64,000 bases of DNA from Myotis daubentonii (taxonomy: Eukaryota > Chordata > Mammalia > Chiroptera > Vespertilionidae): the NCBI RefSeq assembly GCF_963259705.1, contig NC_081844.1, positions 14,431,715-14,495,714 of the forward strand, read 5' to 3'. The position numbers and the translations under genes were made by a program. Under the pieces are notes generated by a model that was not told the origin of the DNA, searched no databases, and was given only the letters and a program-made list of their open reading frames with translations. Shown in pieces: positions 21,541 through 34,765 of this stretch (the first letter of the stretch is position 1; the number at the start of each line of letters is the position of its first letter).

Positions 21541-23247
21541 AAGATTCAAAGATGCTGCAAAACAAATTTTTTGAGCAGAGCTTTGACTTCCTTTAAGTGT
21601 ATAATATTGAAACTATGGTTCACTTTCTGAAAATCTTAAAATTTAAAGTGAAAGGGCATACTTTTCCCCTTTATATCACTTTGGCACAAAAATGTCATCC
21701 AACAAGCTGGTCTGCCAAAGGATAGAAGTAAGCAACACCTAATACTTAAAAATAAAGATATTTTTAAGTTAAGAGGAGGAAAGCTAATAGAAAGGATCTC
21801 AGAAGGTTGCAGCCAGGCTGTGACAGTAAGAAGGCAAATATACCAGCCCTGTCACTTTGACATCAATTGACTAATTTGCTCCAGCTTTTCTTGAGGTTTT
21901 CTTTTAGTATATTTATAACCACGAGAGCATTTATTTTGGTCCCAAGATAAAAGGCTTTTACGCAATGGTGCATATTTCTAAGGTAACAATGTTTCCATTG
22001 TCAAAACTGCCATCAGAAGGTGGTGGTGGGGGGCGGGGGATTGCTCCCTCCCCCATTTATTTTGTTGGGCATCAGCTTTAGCAAAGTGCTGGTTTGAAAC
22101 TTAACCTAATTTCTATTGCACAGTTGCTAGTTGAAAGAGGGAGAAATGCTTTTCAAATGATTTCATCTTTTCTGATATCATGAAAAAGGAAAATATCTTA
22201 GACACCAATGTCCTAGGACATTCTATCCTCTAACCTGGTACCCAGAGCTCATGCATGCTGAATTAGACACAAGGGAAGAGGCAGATGTCCAAAAGATAAG
22301 CGAATCCAGATGTTTTTCTGCTCTTTATTAATGCCGCGCTCCAGCTGTTTCATCTTTATCCTGGTAAAGTCTCAATCAGCACAAAGAATGGAATAGCAGA
22401 AGGTGGAGGTGTTCTGGAACACTCGAAGGCCAAACTAATATTTTCTACAATATTGAAGATAACACCCAAACACTGGGGCCAGAAATTTCTACATAATGAA
22501 CCTTTTGAAAGGGAAGCTATTGTTGAGTCTTATTCTCTTATTAGAAAACAAGACAACAGTCTCATGATTCTACTGGCTCATAGGAAAATCCCCAATTGTC
22601 CTCAATTAAGGCTGTCCCCAAGAAAATATTGATAGAGAGATAGAGTAAAAATATGTGGGTTTTTAAAGCTTTTCTGTCTCTCTCACACACACAAATGAAG
22701 TAGATCATAAGAATGAACAAAGTTGAATGATAGCAACATAAATTAAAAGTAGTACCAGCCTTCACTTTGCTGGAAGCTCCATGCAGCTCCATGATGACAA
22801 GTAAGATGTTCATTCTTACTCTAAAAAAAAAGCAATGTTTTCTTAGGACAGCTGGAGGGCATGGCGCAGTGGTCGGAACATCTGGTTTGATGTACCTAGA
22901 CTCCTTGGAGCCACAAGCTGGAATCGTGGTGCAATTTACTTAACTCTTTAGCAGAACTAAACAGAATTCCCAATTCTTCAGTGAGTGGTTTTCAGAAAGT
23001 TTGCAGAAAGGTGTGCCCATCCTGGCTCTACTTGGAAATAAAAGAATTCAAACGATTAAACTTGACACGTTAGCCCCAAGTTACTTTCTTCATATTATTT
23101 ACTGCCAGTAGAATACTATAATTGTTGTGTTTATAGGGTCTTTATCTAAAATTTCAGAGTATCCACTGGTGTGGCCTGATGGCAGAAATGAACAATGTTC
23201 ATGTTTCAAGGATGAGAAAAATGAGACACCAGAATCACACAGTAATT
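21541..23247. other. Mostly unique; possible conserved non-coding stretches
   Basis: No coding exon found. The stretches 21,880-22,060 and 22,320-22,460 lack obvious repeat decay and carry compact motif-like sequence, so they could be conserved non-coding DNA. That is a guess without an alignment. Confidence 0.35.
22855..22930 (+). other. tRNA-like segment (SINE relic)
   Basis: GGGCATGGCGCAGTGGTCGG near 22,857 and CTGGAATCGTGGTGC near 22,918 have A-box/B-box-like spacing. It does not fold into a proper tRNA by eye, so an old tRNA-derived SINE relic is the better guess. Confidence 0.35.
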
Positions 23248-23248
23248 A

Positions 23249-23291
<43 letters not shown>
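23248..23291. repeat. (AAT)n microsatellite
   Basis: About 14 uninterrupted AAT units followed by an A/G-rich run. Confidence 0.95.
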
Positions 23292-23292
<1 letters not shown>

Positions 23293-24620
23293 GTTTTAAA
23301 AAGAAAGAAGAAAAAAAAGGCAGTGATGAAAATCTGGTCCCTTACATTGAAATGTAGTTATTTTATATGACAGAGTTTTTTGGGGGGATGATGAAGGTCA
23401 GATCAGTGTGCACCTAGACCATAAATAAAGAATTCATTATAATTGAAATCCCCTATGAAGATATTGATCAGTCTGAAACAAAATAAATTTAACAGTTTTT
23501 TTGAGCCTTCCTTGCTTAATCCCTAAACTGATGGAGACAGTACCCACCTATCTGGGACCATTCAAGGATAAAACGACATCTGAAGATGTGCCTTACATAA
23601 TGGGTGTTGCAGAAATGTCACTCTTTCATTCTGACCCACAAGGATGGCATTATAGAGTAAGCCTTTAAGACTTCCTATCCCCACATGAAGAGTATGGAAG
23701 GGAGTACTTTTTAAGATCCTGGATGTCTGAGCCAAATAATCTGGAAACGGCAAGCCAGCAGAACTTCCTTCACTTGTGTTGTTTTCTTTAACGCAGCATA
23801 TCCTACATTCACTTGCCCATTTCTTTACACATTCAGTACACATTAAAGTACTTGTTATGTGCAAGCTCTGGGGATACTAGATGCAATAAGTCAACTCTCA
23901 CAAGTAGTTTAAGAGTCTAGTGGAGAGAGACAGACGCGTGTACAAATTGTTGCAATGCAGAAGGATGAATGACACAACAAAGCATTTCAACAACCGCTTA
24001 AAGACAGCCAGCGTATGACATAATTCCTTTCATTTCCCAGAATATTCTGCCCATAGCAACTGTTCAGGAAGTTTTCTGCAATCAGGTATTAATAATGATG
24101 ACTATTAATATATAAGCTCCCCTACCTGCTATACAGTTATCCTCATTCATCACAGAGGGTTTCTGAAAGAAGTGAGTTATTTGATATAAAGCACTAAGCA
24201 CAATGACTGGACAGTTAAAGCACTCACTGATGTTATTATTATAACTATCATGATAATATTATCATTAGATCATCACTATCAGATCATCATTAAATACAGG
24301 AAAATGATGTGTCCGAACAATCCTAAAAATAGGGCAAGGCCACTGAAGATGAGGAGGAGGGCAAGTCCTATCCATATATGCGATAAAAAAAGTCCTCAGA
24401 TAACCCATAGATGCTTGACTCAGTCAACCTCCACCCTAGGCCAAAGGCATAAGAGCCTGAGCCAGACCTGTGCTACATGGTAAATTAAGTAAGCACTCAC
24501 CGTAAAAGTATTTCAAAGTACCTCTTAACAAATACCTCCCTATTATACCTATTGCAGTTTCTTACATTTTTTTTTAGCAGAAACTCAGATTGAATATTCT
24601 TGGAGAAGTCTTGGATTTCT
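23292..24620. other. No gene; faint L2-like 3' end near 23,840-23,960
   Basis: The 23,840-23,960 stretch (…GTTATGTGCAAGCTCTGGGG…TCTAGTGGAGAGAGACAGAC) resembles an inverted L2 3' end. The rest is unassigned. Confidence 0.4.
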
Positions 24621-24624
24621 CTAA

Positions 24625-24862
24625 AGCAGTGGTCTTCAAGCAGAAGGATATTTTGCTTCCACCCCCTGGAGGTGTCTACAATGTCCGGAAACATTAATGA
24701 TTGTCACAACAGGGGAAGAGAGAGTGGTATGAGTAACAGTGCTACTGGCATCTAGTAGGAAAAGTTCGGAGATGCTGCTAAACATCCTGGGATGCCCAGG
24801 ATGAACCCTACAGCAAGAGAGTCTGGTCCCAAACGTCAGTGATGCCAAAACTGGGAAATCTT
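24625..24862 (+). mobile_element. MER5A-type hAT MITE
   Basis: Starts CAGTGGTCTTCAAGC and carries the family blocks GATTGTCACAACAGGGGAAG, GCTACTGGCATCTAGTAGG and GATGCTGCTAAACATCCTGG in the right order and spacing. Confidence 0.9.
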
Positions 24863-27556
24863 GCCCTAAAAAAACACATGCTATTTAGACCTACTTAGTT
24901 AGATATTCTCATGCGTTATTTTTTCACCTAATTTCAAACTATTATGTAAATCATTGAGCTATACTTAATCTCTTAAACAACAGAAACGATAATGAGTAGC
25001 AGGGTGATCACTCTGTAAGAAGCAGAAAAAAAACACATGAATCTAACAGATGTGAAACTTTTCCTATTGCATATCTTACCTCAGGGCGATCTCAATGCCT
25101 TTCCTTGCAACAAACATGTTTTGAATGGTGTGGAATGCAAACGATGAGGGGATGCTTCTTAAATTCCCACTGTATGATTGATTTCAATTGCAAATCCAGA
25201 TTGCATTTGTCAGGCCCCTGAGGAAGGTCCAACTTCTGAAGACTTCTTAAGACTCAGGAGTTTAGCACATGATTTAACACAAGATTTTGAGCACCAATTA
25301 TATGTCAGACAAGGTTCTAGAATCTAGATGCTTGAGACACATCAGTGACCAAGGCAGAGACACCAGTTCTTGGGGAGCTCACATTTAATCTAGTTTTTAG
25401 TGAAGTTCAAGAAACTCTTGAACTGAATACCTCTACATATAGCATGATATTTTTCATCATTACTTTACCTCTCTCCATTCAAATAGAAATCAGTTTTAAG
25501 AGAGCTTTTACCTGTATTAGAAATTAATCTATTCCCAAGGCAATAAAGCAAAATATATTGCAAGCCAGTCTTTTGTAGATTATTGGTTAAGAAATTAAAG
25601 CTTGTAGGATATAAAAAATCAACATGAGAAAGACAAGCTTAGGTAGATTTCTCTGGTTCAGGTAAAAAAAAAATGGAGATGGAAGATTGGTAAATCTATG
25701 ATATGCCTTGCCATGTTTTAGAAGGAAGACTTTCAGAGCAAGACAACTGATTACTTTTGAAATAGCCAGGCATGACTGTGTTAATAATAAAAGCCACGTA
25801 GGCCTTTAGTTTGGGCCTGAATTATGCTTGAAAGCACAGGGTTATTTACCCTGCATTCTCTCTGATTAGCCTTAAACACTACTGCAATAGTCCCAGTCTT
25901 CGAGGACTAATGCCCGCTTGGATCTGCCCTATTCCTAGGAAATTAGCAGGCAGGAATATGTTACCTGCTTGTGAGCTCTGCTGAAGCTCTGTCCCCATAA
26001 AGGTAGCAATATCTCTGGCAGGTTCTGCTGGGTCCTCCTTTCCCCATGACTTTCTTATAGGTTTTTGCTCATTCCGACACCACTTTGCATATAGTGATTT
26101 TCTTGTCCCTTCATTCTCTACATTACTTGTGTGAAGAGACTGTGTTAGAAACACCTTTCCTAGGCAGCACCTAACATAAAATATGGTATCCAAAAATATT
26201 ACATAAGTAAAATATTCATAAGGATTTGAATAGAGTGGGGATATGGCAGCTCAGGAACTCTTGAGCGCCCCATGAGAATAAAAACAAAAGATTAATGAGA
26301 TTTTCTTTGAAAACTATTTTAGGCAGAAATTGAAGGAAAGTGCCTCTCAACTCACACCTTAATTTTCTCATCCTATTAAACATTGATTAAAATTAAAAAC
26401 CTTTTCTTTCATTTGCTTCTAAAACTAACTCCTTAAATATTTATATATACATATTTATTTGTTGAACTCATAAGATTCATGGAATTCCATGGAAACAAGC
26501 ATAAAGGATTCCTACTGAAGACCCTCCCCACTGAGGCATACGGCACCTCTGCTTCTGTTTACTTGCTTCCCAAAGAGATGGTACAAAATCAGTGGCCTAG
26601 AGACCCCTGGTTCCACCCGTGACAACAGGACTGTTCATTCTTTTGTTGTTGTTGTTCTAAAACTTGGTCTGGACAAGTTGAGCAAAGAATACCACACACT
26701 TATCCAGGACAATGTCTACCTTACCGTTCACCTCTATTCTTAACTGTTATACTCACTTTGCAAACAGAAGAAACAGAATGGTGAGGCCAGTGTCAAAGGC
26801 TGCTCATAAACCATTTTTGTAAAAAGGAAATGAGGTGACATCTTGAGCCTTCTGCCTCGCAATAAGCCTCATGGCACAACCATGAATTCTAAGTTTGTAT
26901 CCAGGTGCTGTGGGTACCCCTGCAACTATAATGAAATAGCTTCAAGAGGCCATCACTCAAGCTACACAAGTTACAGGTTTCTGTTCCACTTTCAATGCAG
27001 AACATTCGTCAGGTCTCTTCAAGGTTCAATTTCATGACATCTTTGAGCAAAAGATCAGAGTATACTATGTGGTTTAAGAACCTGACAGAAGGAGTTCACA
27101 AAGTGAAAATGAGCCAAATGCTTGTATCTTTTATTAAGATTTAAAATGTGGCTCTGAAAGGTCAAGTTCAAATTTTAATCTTTCTTTAAGGAAGTTGAGG
27201 ATGTAGCTTCTAGCAAATTCACCCATGGTGGTCAAAGGTCTTCAGTGAACAGAAGAGTCTGAAGGAAAAAGTGGACCGAGCAGACAGACCTTGAAATAAG
27301 GAGTATTACTGGGAGGTCAGAGAAAGTTGAAGAAATAATTTAAAAGACTGGATGAGGGTAGGAGTTGAACTTTTTTTTTCATTTTTGTGGTTTAGGAAGT
27401 GGTTTTTATATGGCAGCTCACCATCGAAGTGATCATGAAATCTGTTTAGTGGTGCACCAACCAGCATTTTTCCAATGAAATGGACAACTTTGAAAAGTGG
27501 TGTGCATATGTGTGGTTATGGGTCACAATATAAAATTAGTTTCTATAAAGTGTTTA
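24863..27556. other. No gene seen; one L2-like patch
   Basis: About 2.7 kb of old sequence. 25,285-25,385 resembles an inverted L2 3' end (…ATTATATGTCAGACAAGGTT…TTGGGGAGCTCACATTTAAT). No exon or repeat of recent origin recognised elsewhere. Confidence 0.4.
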
Positions 27557-27557
27557 A

Positions 27558-27780
27558 AGCCAAGCCAGTGTTGCTCAGTAGTTGAGCATTGACCCATGAA
27601 CCAGGAGGTCAAGGTTCAATTCCTGGTCAGGGCACATGCCCCAGTTGCATTGCAGGCTTGATCTCCAGTAGGGGCTGTGCAGGAGGCATGCATAGAAGAT
27701 TCTCTCGCATCATTGATGTTTCTATCTCTTACTCCCTCTCCCTCCCTCTCTCTGAAATCAATAATAACATTTTTAAAATG
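27558..27780 (+). mobile_element. Ves SINE (CAGTGTNGCTCAGTNGTTGAG subfamily)
   Basis: A subfamily different from the CCGGTTTGGCTCA type: the head reads AAGCCAGTGTTGCTCAGTAG and the tail TGAAATCAATAATAACATTT. Likely target duplication TGTTTAAAGC / TGTTTAAGGC. Confidence 0.88.
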
Positions 27781-29123
27781 TTTAAGGCTCATTGACCTAG
27801 AGAAATGTTTACTGTGTGCATTGTGAGGTGGGATAAGCTTTTAAAATGTTTCTTGAATCTTTTTTGGGAACAACTGAACATTATCACCCCGTCTGAATTA
27901 GTTCAGCACTTCTTCCCTCCAAAAGCAGCTAGATGATCAGTTGCTGTAGGCCAAAGCGTGTTACCATGTGGCCTCAACAAGTATCTTAAACTTCCTGAGC
28001 CTCAGTTTCTTCATCTATAAAATTGAGAATGCTACTGCCTACCTCAGAGTGTCAAAGTAATAACTAATGGCAAATAAAAGCATTTAATACAGTTCCTGAT
28101 GCAAGGTAAGAGATAAATAAACGTTTCCTTTCCTTCCAGCTTTCATTCAGGGAAAAAGACACCTTCTTCTATTTCCTGTTCCCCCATAAAGAAGCAGGGT
28201 CACCTCCCACACAATGCCTGGAGTTGGAGTGCTATGATATGATCAAGTGATTTTCTGCTGTCAAGTTAATGAATGATCATGCCCTCCCTCTCTTCCTGGT
28301 CAGTACAACCTGCTTATGGAAAAATCAGAAAATACCTAAGAGCACTGAGAATCAGCTTTGTATAAAAGCAATTTTCTCTAGTTTTACGAGTGAGGGAGGC
28401 TGTAAATCACTCAACCATTTGCTTTTATACTGCTTTAAAAAGGGGGCGTGATGGGGAAAAGGGAAGGATATCTGGCCAATGAGAAATATCACCCTAGAAC
28501 AGAAGAAAATATTCCCCAAATGACCCCCGTGTTTGGCCAGTGACAGGATATTTGTGCCAGGAGAGTAGGGGAGCAGTCTAAAAGGAGGTTACATCAAACT
28601 CTGCCTCATAAAGTAAACCTCAAAATTGGAATACCTATTGTAGAATTAATATTTCATCATTAGCATTACCTGGACTTTCTTTGAAAATAGAGAAAAAAAA
28701 TTTACTTAAGATGGCTTGATTGTTTTGTAATGCCTGATACTTAAAACCAAATAGAATACTCACAGTGTTACTCAATGACATTTACTCTATCACTGAGCAA
28801 TTGTAGATAAGCTAAGGCAGCAGCTGGGGAGACCCCAGCTGTAACTAAGCCTGATGTCCTTGCTTCAGAGAAAGCCCATGGGGCTGAATCCAAGAATCCA
28901 AATAGAGAGAATATTTTCCACTACCAAGGACAGATCATCTGAGCTATGTTAAAACAGTCTCTGTGGAATTCTTACTTGAACATTTCTCGCTTTGAGGTAA
29001 ATCAAGGTCACTCAAAGAATGTCATAGGAAATTTATTGACAAGAGTCTTCCATTTTCAGTAATTATTTTATTCTAGAAATAAATGCATACAATCAGTAGA
29101 GATAATAAAAAGTCCTCTGATCC
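27781..29123. other. No gene; one MIR
   Basis: A MIR lies at about 27,970-28,125. The rest is unassigned unique-looking sequence. Confidence 0.45.
27970..28125 (+). mobile_element. MIR SINE fragment
   Basis: TGAGCCTCAGTTTCTTCATC followed by TATAAAATTGAGAATG and a CCTACCTCAGAG block matches the MIR 3' half. Confidence 0.8.
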
Positions 29124-29350
29124 CTAGCTGGTTTGGCTCAGTGGATAGAGTGTCAGCCTATGGACCCAAGGGTTCTGGGTTCGATTCCAATCAAGGGCAC
29201 GCTGGGCCCTGGTCAGGACACATGCAGGAGGCAACCAATCGATGTGTTTCTCTCACATTGGTATTTCTCTCTGTCTTTCCCTCGCTCTTCCACTCTCTCT
29301 AAAAATCAATGGAAAAATATCCTCCGGTGAGGATTAAAAAATAAATAAAT
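29124..29350 (+). mobile_element. Ves SINE
   Basis: CCCTAGCTGGTTTGGCTCAG head, internal deletion in the middle, and a tail ending GAGGATTAAAAAATAAATAA. Confidence 0.88.
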
Positions 29351-29776
29351 AAATAGCTTCTGAGAGCAGGCCTGGCCTGTGCCAGTGGTCAGTGCTAGAA
29401 TATGACCAAAATTGGTGCTCCAGTCAGATATTTCCCAAATAGTAGAATGTATACCACTTTCTGGGAAATGTGAGAAATCATCAGATAAATAAAAAGAAAA
29501 TTTTATATAAATTTTAGGTCCAGAGAGGGAACAATTGTTTGGAAGAGTAGATGGAGTTCAATATCAGATCTTCTTATATTTCTAGACTCACCTACACATT
29601 GAGAGAAACAGGACAATCATAGCCATTTCACTATTTCTGTATGAAGGCTAATTTTCAATTAGTCTAGACCTCTCTTTCCTTTAAACCAAGTTCCTCAAAT
29701 AAATATTGTACAGTATCCATATTCATGGCCTCTAATAATTCTTACTATCAAATAATTCTTATTAGTCAAATTCAAT

Positions 29777-29822
<46 letters not shown>

Positions 29823-30300
29823 ATCTCCTATCTATCCTCTTTATAAGTCTGAATCTTTCCTACTCTCTTTTTTTAAATCTCTTGAACTCCTCCCTGTGCT
29901 TCTCTTTGATCTTGGCTCTTACATAATATGGCTTATCATTATAGGATCTGATCACTTCCAGCAATTTCCTCAACTGTAAAACGCCATAAAGCATTATATT
30001 TATGGTTTTCTTCTACTTCCCAAACCATTCCATTTGTTTTCTTTGTTAGCTACATTCTTATTTTCAATATATCCCTTTTCTTCATTCTTCATATCCAAAG
30101 ATAACTATAATGAAAACCAGATTCCTAAGATTTCTCCAAGTATAGTTCCTCTGTCTGGAATGTCCCCTTCTCTCTCCACTGACTTGGAGACTAAAATTCA
30201 AACTTGTTCCTCAAGACCCAGTTCAAGGACTGTGACATTTAAAAGCTATAAACAGGAAAATTTTATTCTTTTGCCATGTGAGGGGAAAATAAAAATACTT
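29351..30300. other. No gene; (CTAT)n and an L2 patch
   Basis: Contains the microsatellite at 29,778-29,822. A plus-strand L2-like stretch lies at about 30,140-30,225 (CTGTCTGGAATGTCCCCTTC…TCAAGACCCAGTTCAAGG). Confidence 0.5.
29778..29822. repeat. (CTAT)n microsatellite
   Basis: About eleven uninterrupted CTAT units, followed by an imperfect continuation to 29,836. Confidence 0.95.
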
Positions 30301-30558
30301 TTAGATATGTAAAACTAAAAAAAAAAAAATACTATCTATACACATTTCTGAATAAAATCCTTGAAGGAGTTCACCAAATAAGCAAAATGGAGTCTGAGCA
30401 ATATTTCAAGCAGGTAAAAGACATGCTGCAGCAAAAATAACGCAACTTTGTAAACAGGTAAAACAGAGTACATCTGAATTCCCAGTGACGTCTGTGAAAT
30501 TAACTGGAAGTATTAGACCAATAACTATTCAAATAGAAACGGGAAATACAAAACCAGT

Positions 30559-30576
30559 TAATAATAATAATAATAA

Positions 30577-30607
<31 letters not shown>

Positions 30608-30636
30608 AAGAAGAAGAAGAAGAAGAAGAAGAAGAA
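30559..30636. repeat. Compound (AAT)n(AAG)n microsatellite
   Basis: Six AAT units pass into about twenty uninterrupted AAG units (30,577-30,636). Purine-only GAA tracts of this length can form triplex DNA. Confidence 0.95.
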
Positions 30637-31289
30637 TAGCAACCTGAAGCTAAAATTTCAGATTATTTCAGAAAAATATATACTTTCTTAAAAGTGGGTG
30701 ACAAGAAAAGCAGGGAAGTTAAAACAGCCTAAGGTCTTATTGTGTTAAAAAAAGGGAAGGCTGCTGATACTATAATTCTTAATTTTGATAGGTAATTCAA
30801 AAGGGCCTATTAAGCACAACTAATACAAGAATATATAAGAAATGTATAGTTCACAAACCATTTGAGGAACAAAGAAGAAACAGAAAATGTACTTAACTCA
30901 CTAAGTAAGAAAAGGGATAGTGAGAGAGGAAATTAAAATTTAAAAGCACCATATACAGAAGTAAAATAAAATAACATGCCTGAAAATGACCAAAGAGATC
31001 AGAAGTTATAATGAATAAGTTCAATTTCTGTATTAAAAATCAAGATTATATTAGGTTAAAAGATAACTCATTATTATTTCCATGGAAAATATATAAAACA
31101 GAAAGGTTAAAAATAAAACCTGGAAAACATATGTCAGTAAAATAAAATATAAAGCAATAAAAATGGTGATATTAATACTAGCTCAATATTCAGCTCACAT
31201 AATACTTCAGGCAGCCCATGTATAAAAAATTACAAATGGCCTACAAATTTGAAAACATTCTCAGCCTCTCATGTTTGAAGAAATTTAAA

Positions 31290-31790
31290 ATAAAGTGATA
31301 AAGAGATACAAATTTTCATATATCACACTGGTGAAGATGTGGTTGAGAACATTCAATATTTGCCAGTAGGGAACAGGCCCACTCAGACATTGTTTTGGTG
31401 ACTATAAATGGAAACAAAATTTGCAATTTGGCAGTAACTTCAACATTTTTTTCTACATGCACTTCAATCCAGCAGTTTTACTTCTAGGAATTCATCCTAC
31501 AAATAAAATTTGTATACAAAATTGGGCAAAGATATATTTTCAAGGATATTCTTTGCTGTGTTTTTATAAGAGCAAAAACCTAGAAGGAATCCACATATTC
31601 GTCAATAGGGGGCAAAATAGATGCATATCCCTGGATTAAGATTTAGAAAACACTTCAGAAAAATGGATTATAATTATGTGTACTGATATGGAAAAAGTCT
31701 AAGATATATATGGAGTAAAAAAGTTAAATTTTAAAACAGTACATTTCTATTATAATTCTATTTGCAATTTTAAGGACAAAATATAGATTT
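31290..31790 (+). mobile_element. Old L1 3' region (L1M-type)
   Basis: Contains CAGCAGTTTTACTTCTAGGA, the 'AAGGATATTCTTTGCTGTG' block and the TACTGATATGGAAAAAGTCT block in the order of old mammalian L1 3' ends. 30,640-31,290 upstream may belong to it but is too diverged to say. Confidence 0.75.
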
Positions 31791-31840
31791 CATCTATTGT
31801 ACCATTGTGAATATATTCTTCAGTTAGGGAAATATATCTA

Positions 31841-32382
31841 TCTACCTATATGAAACCCTAATATGCAAATAGACCAAACGGTGGAACAACCAAACAATTG
31901 AACAACCAGTTGCTATGACATGCACTGACCATCAGGGTGTGTGCGCAGAACATGGCGGGCATCCGCCACAGTGGTATGGTGGAGCAGGTGAGCGGGGAAA
32001 CTTGACTAAGGCAGGTCACCAGTCACTGTCATTGGGGCAAGCCTCTGGTGGTTACTGAAAATTCTTTGCTCCCACCTGCTGTGGTCCCACTCCATGCTCA
32101 CACCACCCGGCGCTGGCCCTGATCGCACCTCAGGGCTTCTCCACCTCCCCCTGCTCCTGAGGGGCAACCGAGGCCAGCAGCCGCCATTCGCACCTGCTGC
32201 TGGCGCTGGCCCCAATTGCTCTATGCTGTCAGCGGGTCCGAGACGTTCTGGCAGGCTGCTGGTAGAGAGGGCAGAGAGGGGACAGCGGGCTGTGGCAGGA
32301 GAGGCCATGCAGGGGTGCCCACCATAGCCTCGCAGCCCACAGTTCCTTTCAAGGTGCACGAATTCATGCACTGGGCCCCTAG
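31841..32382 (+). mobile_element. Non-autonomous Helitron, same family as 228-1,085
   Basis: The 5' block AAACCCTAATATGCAAATAG starts at 31,853. The 3' hairpin GTGCACGAATTCATGCAC lies at 32354-32371 and the CTAG end at 32379-32382, followed by T. The 3' 45 bp are nearly identical to 1,043-1,074. It has one hairpin module (about 32,120-32,180) where the first copy has two. Confidence 0.9.
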
Positions 32383-32916
32383 TTTAGTTATAATTAATTT
32401 ATTGTTCCTGTCACCAAACCATAAATGTCTTACCAATAGAAAATTCAGCATCTTCCTGCAAGGCTTCTCACCTTCCTAACTTTAAATTCTGTAACAAATC
32501 TGGGTGATCTCCCTCACACCCACACCCAATACCCAGCAGGTAAGAGTGATGGAAAGGCTGGTCAATTCACTGGTCCCATCACTTTTATCCCTGCCACAGG
32601 CATTGTTCTTACACAATGACTGCCCCACCCCCACCCCCCAGACTGATAATCACTTGTCCACTGCTGTATGTGTGCCCTCCCTGGTTGAGGTATTGCCAAG
32701 GCTACAGTAGAAGTTACCTTGTCCTCAAAAATTGTGAATCTGTTAGCGCCCACTCACATGCTCAGCTCTCACCCCCAAACCACAACACTTACTAGTAGCC
32801 AGAATGGCAGAGCTTGAAGTGGGTTCCTGGCTCAGACATGTTTGGTGAGAAAAAGAGCTCCCCACCCCTTTTGGCAACCCAGGCTATGCCATGGAGCTCT
32901 ATGGCCAATGCAGAGG

Positions 32917-32948
<32 letters not shown>

Positions 32949-33339
32949 CCTCCTTCTCTGTGAGCACCCTCTAAGGTTCTTGGTGTTTTTTTATTTCAAC
33001 AGATGCAAATGGGATAATTTCAAGTAATCAGACAGGTTATAGCAACACTGGATCACAAAAAGGAAGGGGTCAGAGGTCTGGCCTTTCAGCCCATATATTT
33101 ATTAATTTAACAGGATTCTCACCAGCACCTTTCATACCCTTCTACCAGGGTAATGGGTCACTCACATTTGCATAAGTAATGTAGTCCACCTAAAAGATGT
33201 TTCCTTTAAAAAATATTCTCCCACCTAAATGATGTTTCCTTTAAAAAATATTCTCCCAAGTGTCATGTTGTCCTTAACCTCAAACATAGAATAGTTTAGT
33301 ACACATACGTACATACATACACATGCCAGACACACACAT
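32383..33339. other. No gene; (AC)n and a 35-bp tandem duplication
   Basis: An (AC)n run lies at about 32,919-32,944. A 35-bp unit beginning CCACCTAAA is present twice in tandem (33,186 and 33,221) with one mismatch. Nothing else recognised. Confidence 0.55.
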
Positions 33340-34547
33340 GCTTTCAGCATAAGCATCAGTCTATTTCTCAACCTTATTTAGTTCTGTTGATTAATTTATT
33401 ACTGTTACAATCCCACCTTGCTTTCATTATTATAGCTTTGTAATTCACTAATATAGGGCATATTCACTCATATTTTCATGTCATTTTCAAATATACTTGC
33501 CTTTTTTGTCCATTTTATCTTTGGATAGAACCTTAAAAACTGCTCGTAGAGATTAATAAGTTATCCTATGAATAATTTTTAACTTGATGTTTCATTAGAT
33601 TTTTTGAATAGTTTTGTAATAATTGGCATCTTTACAATATTGAATCATTCTGCCTGAGAGCATGGGCTGGCACTCTGCCTTTATCTTGACCTTTAGTACA
33701 GTTTCACTGTTGTCTTCATACAGATCTTGTCCATGTCCCATTAACTATTTGCTGGTTTTGTTACTATTATGAATGAGACTGCTTACCCCATTATATTTTC
33801 TAATTGATTAGGAAAACTGTTGATCATTTATGTTGATATTATGACCAACCACTTTATTATATTCTTTTATCTTAGTAGTTACTTATTTATTTACCTTTAT
33901 TGTTTAAAGTATTATAGATGTACCCTTTGTTTTTTCCCATTGAACCCCTTCCACCATTCACCCGTCCCTCCTAGGCCTTCATCACACTATTGTCTGTGTC
34001 CATGGGCTATGCATATATGCATATAAATTCTTTGGTTAATCTCTCCCCACCTACCTACTCATCCCTGCCCTCCCTCTGAAATTGGACTTTCTGTAATTTT
34101 CTCAGCAGATATATTGTCTGTCAAATGGTGAAGAATGGTCTTATTGCCATTGCCCATAGTTTTTTATTAACTCTTCTCATCTCACTACATTGCCTATAAG
34201 CTCCAATACACCCCTACATAATATTGGCTATAGTAAACATTCTTGTCTTTTTTCTGGCTGTTTCAGTTAGAAATGTGTTCAATCATTAATAATTCAACTA
34301 AAGTTTCTCTGCCCCTCAGAATTAGGAGTTCATGGTTGTTGGGACACTACAACTGCCTAAGAAAAGTGCCAACAGTAAGTCAGGCTCTTTATGTCTTTCT
34401 CTGCATCTTCCTTAATATGTTGGGTTTTCATTAAGTTCACTATTTATGGGTTGCAAAATCACTCTTCCCAGAATCAAGACAAAAATATAAAGAGCGAATG
34501 GGGACAGTCTGATGCCTCCTTTTATCAAGAAAGCAAAAGAGACCCAG

Positions 34548-34765
34548 GCAGTGTTGCTCAGTGGTTGAATGTCAACCCATGAACCAAAAGGTCATGGTTG
34601 GATTCCCAGTCAGAACACATGCCTAGGTTGCTGCTCGATCCCCAGCAGGGGGTGTGTAGGAGGCAGGCAATCAATAATTTTCTCTCATCATTGATGTTTC
34701 TATCCCTCTCTCCCTCTCCCTTCCTCTCTCTGAAATCAATAAAAAACATATTTTTTTTTAAAAAA
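34548..34765 (+). mobile_element. Ves SINE
   Basis: CCAGGCAGTGTTGCTCAGTG head, B-box-like GGTTGGATTCCC, and an AATCAATAAAAAACATATTT tail. Confidence 0.88.

Noticed and set aside
22855..22930. Possible true tRNA gene
   Set aside because: No convincing acceptor stem or anticodon arm by eye; a SINE relic is more likely.
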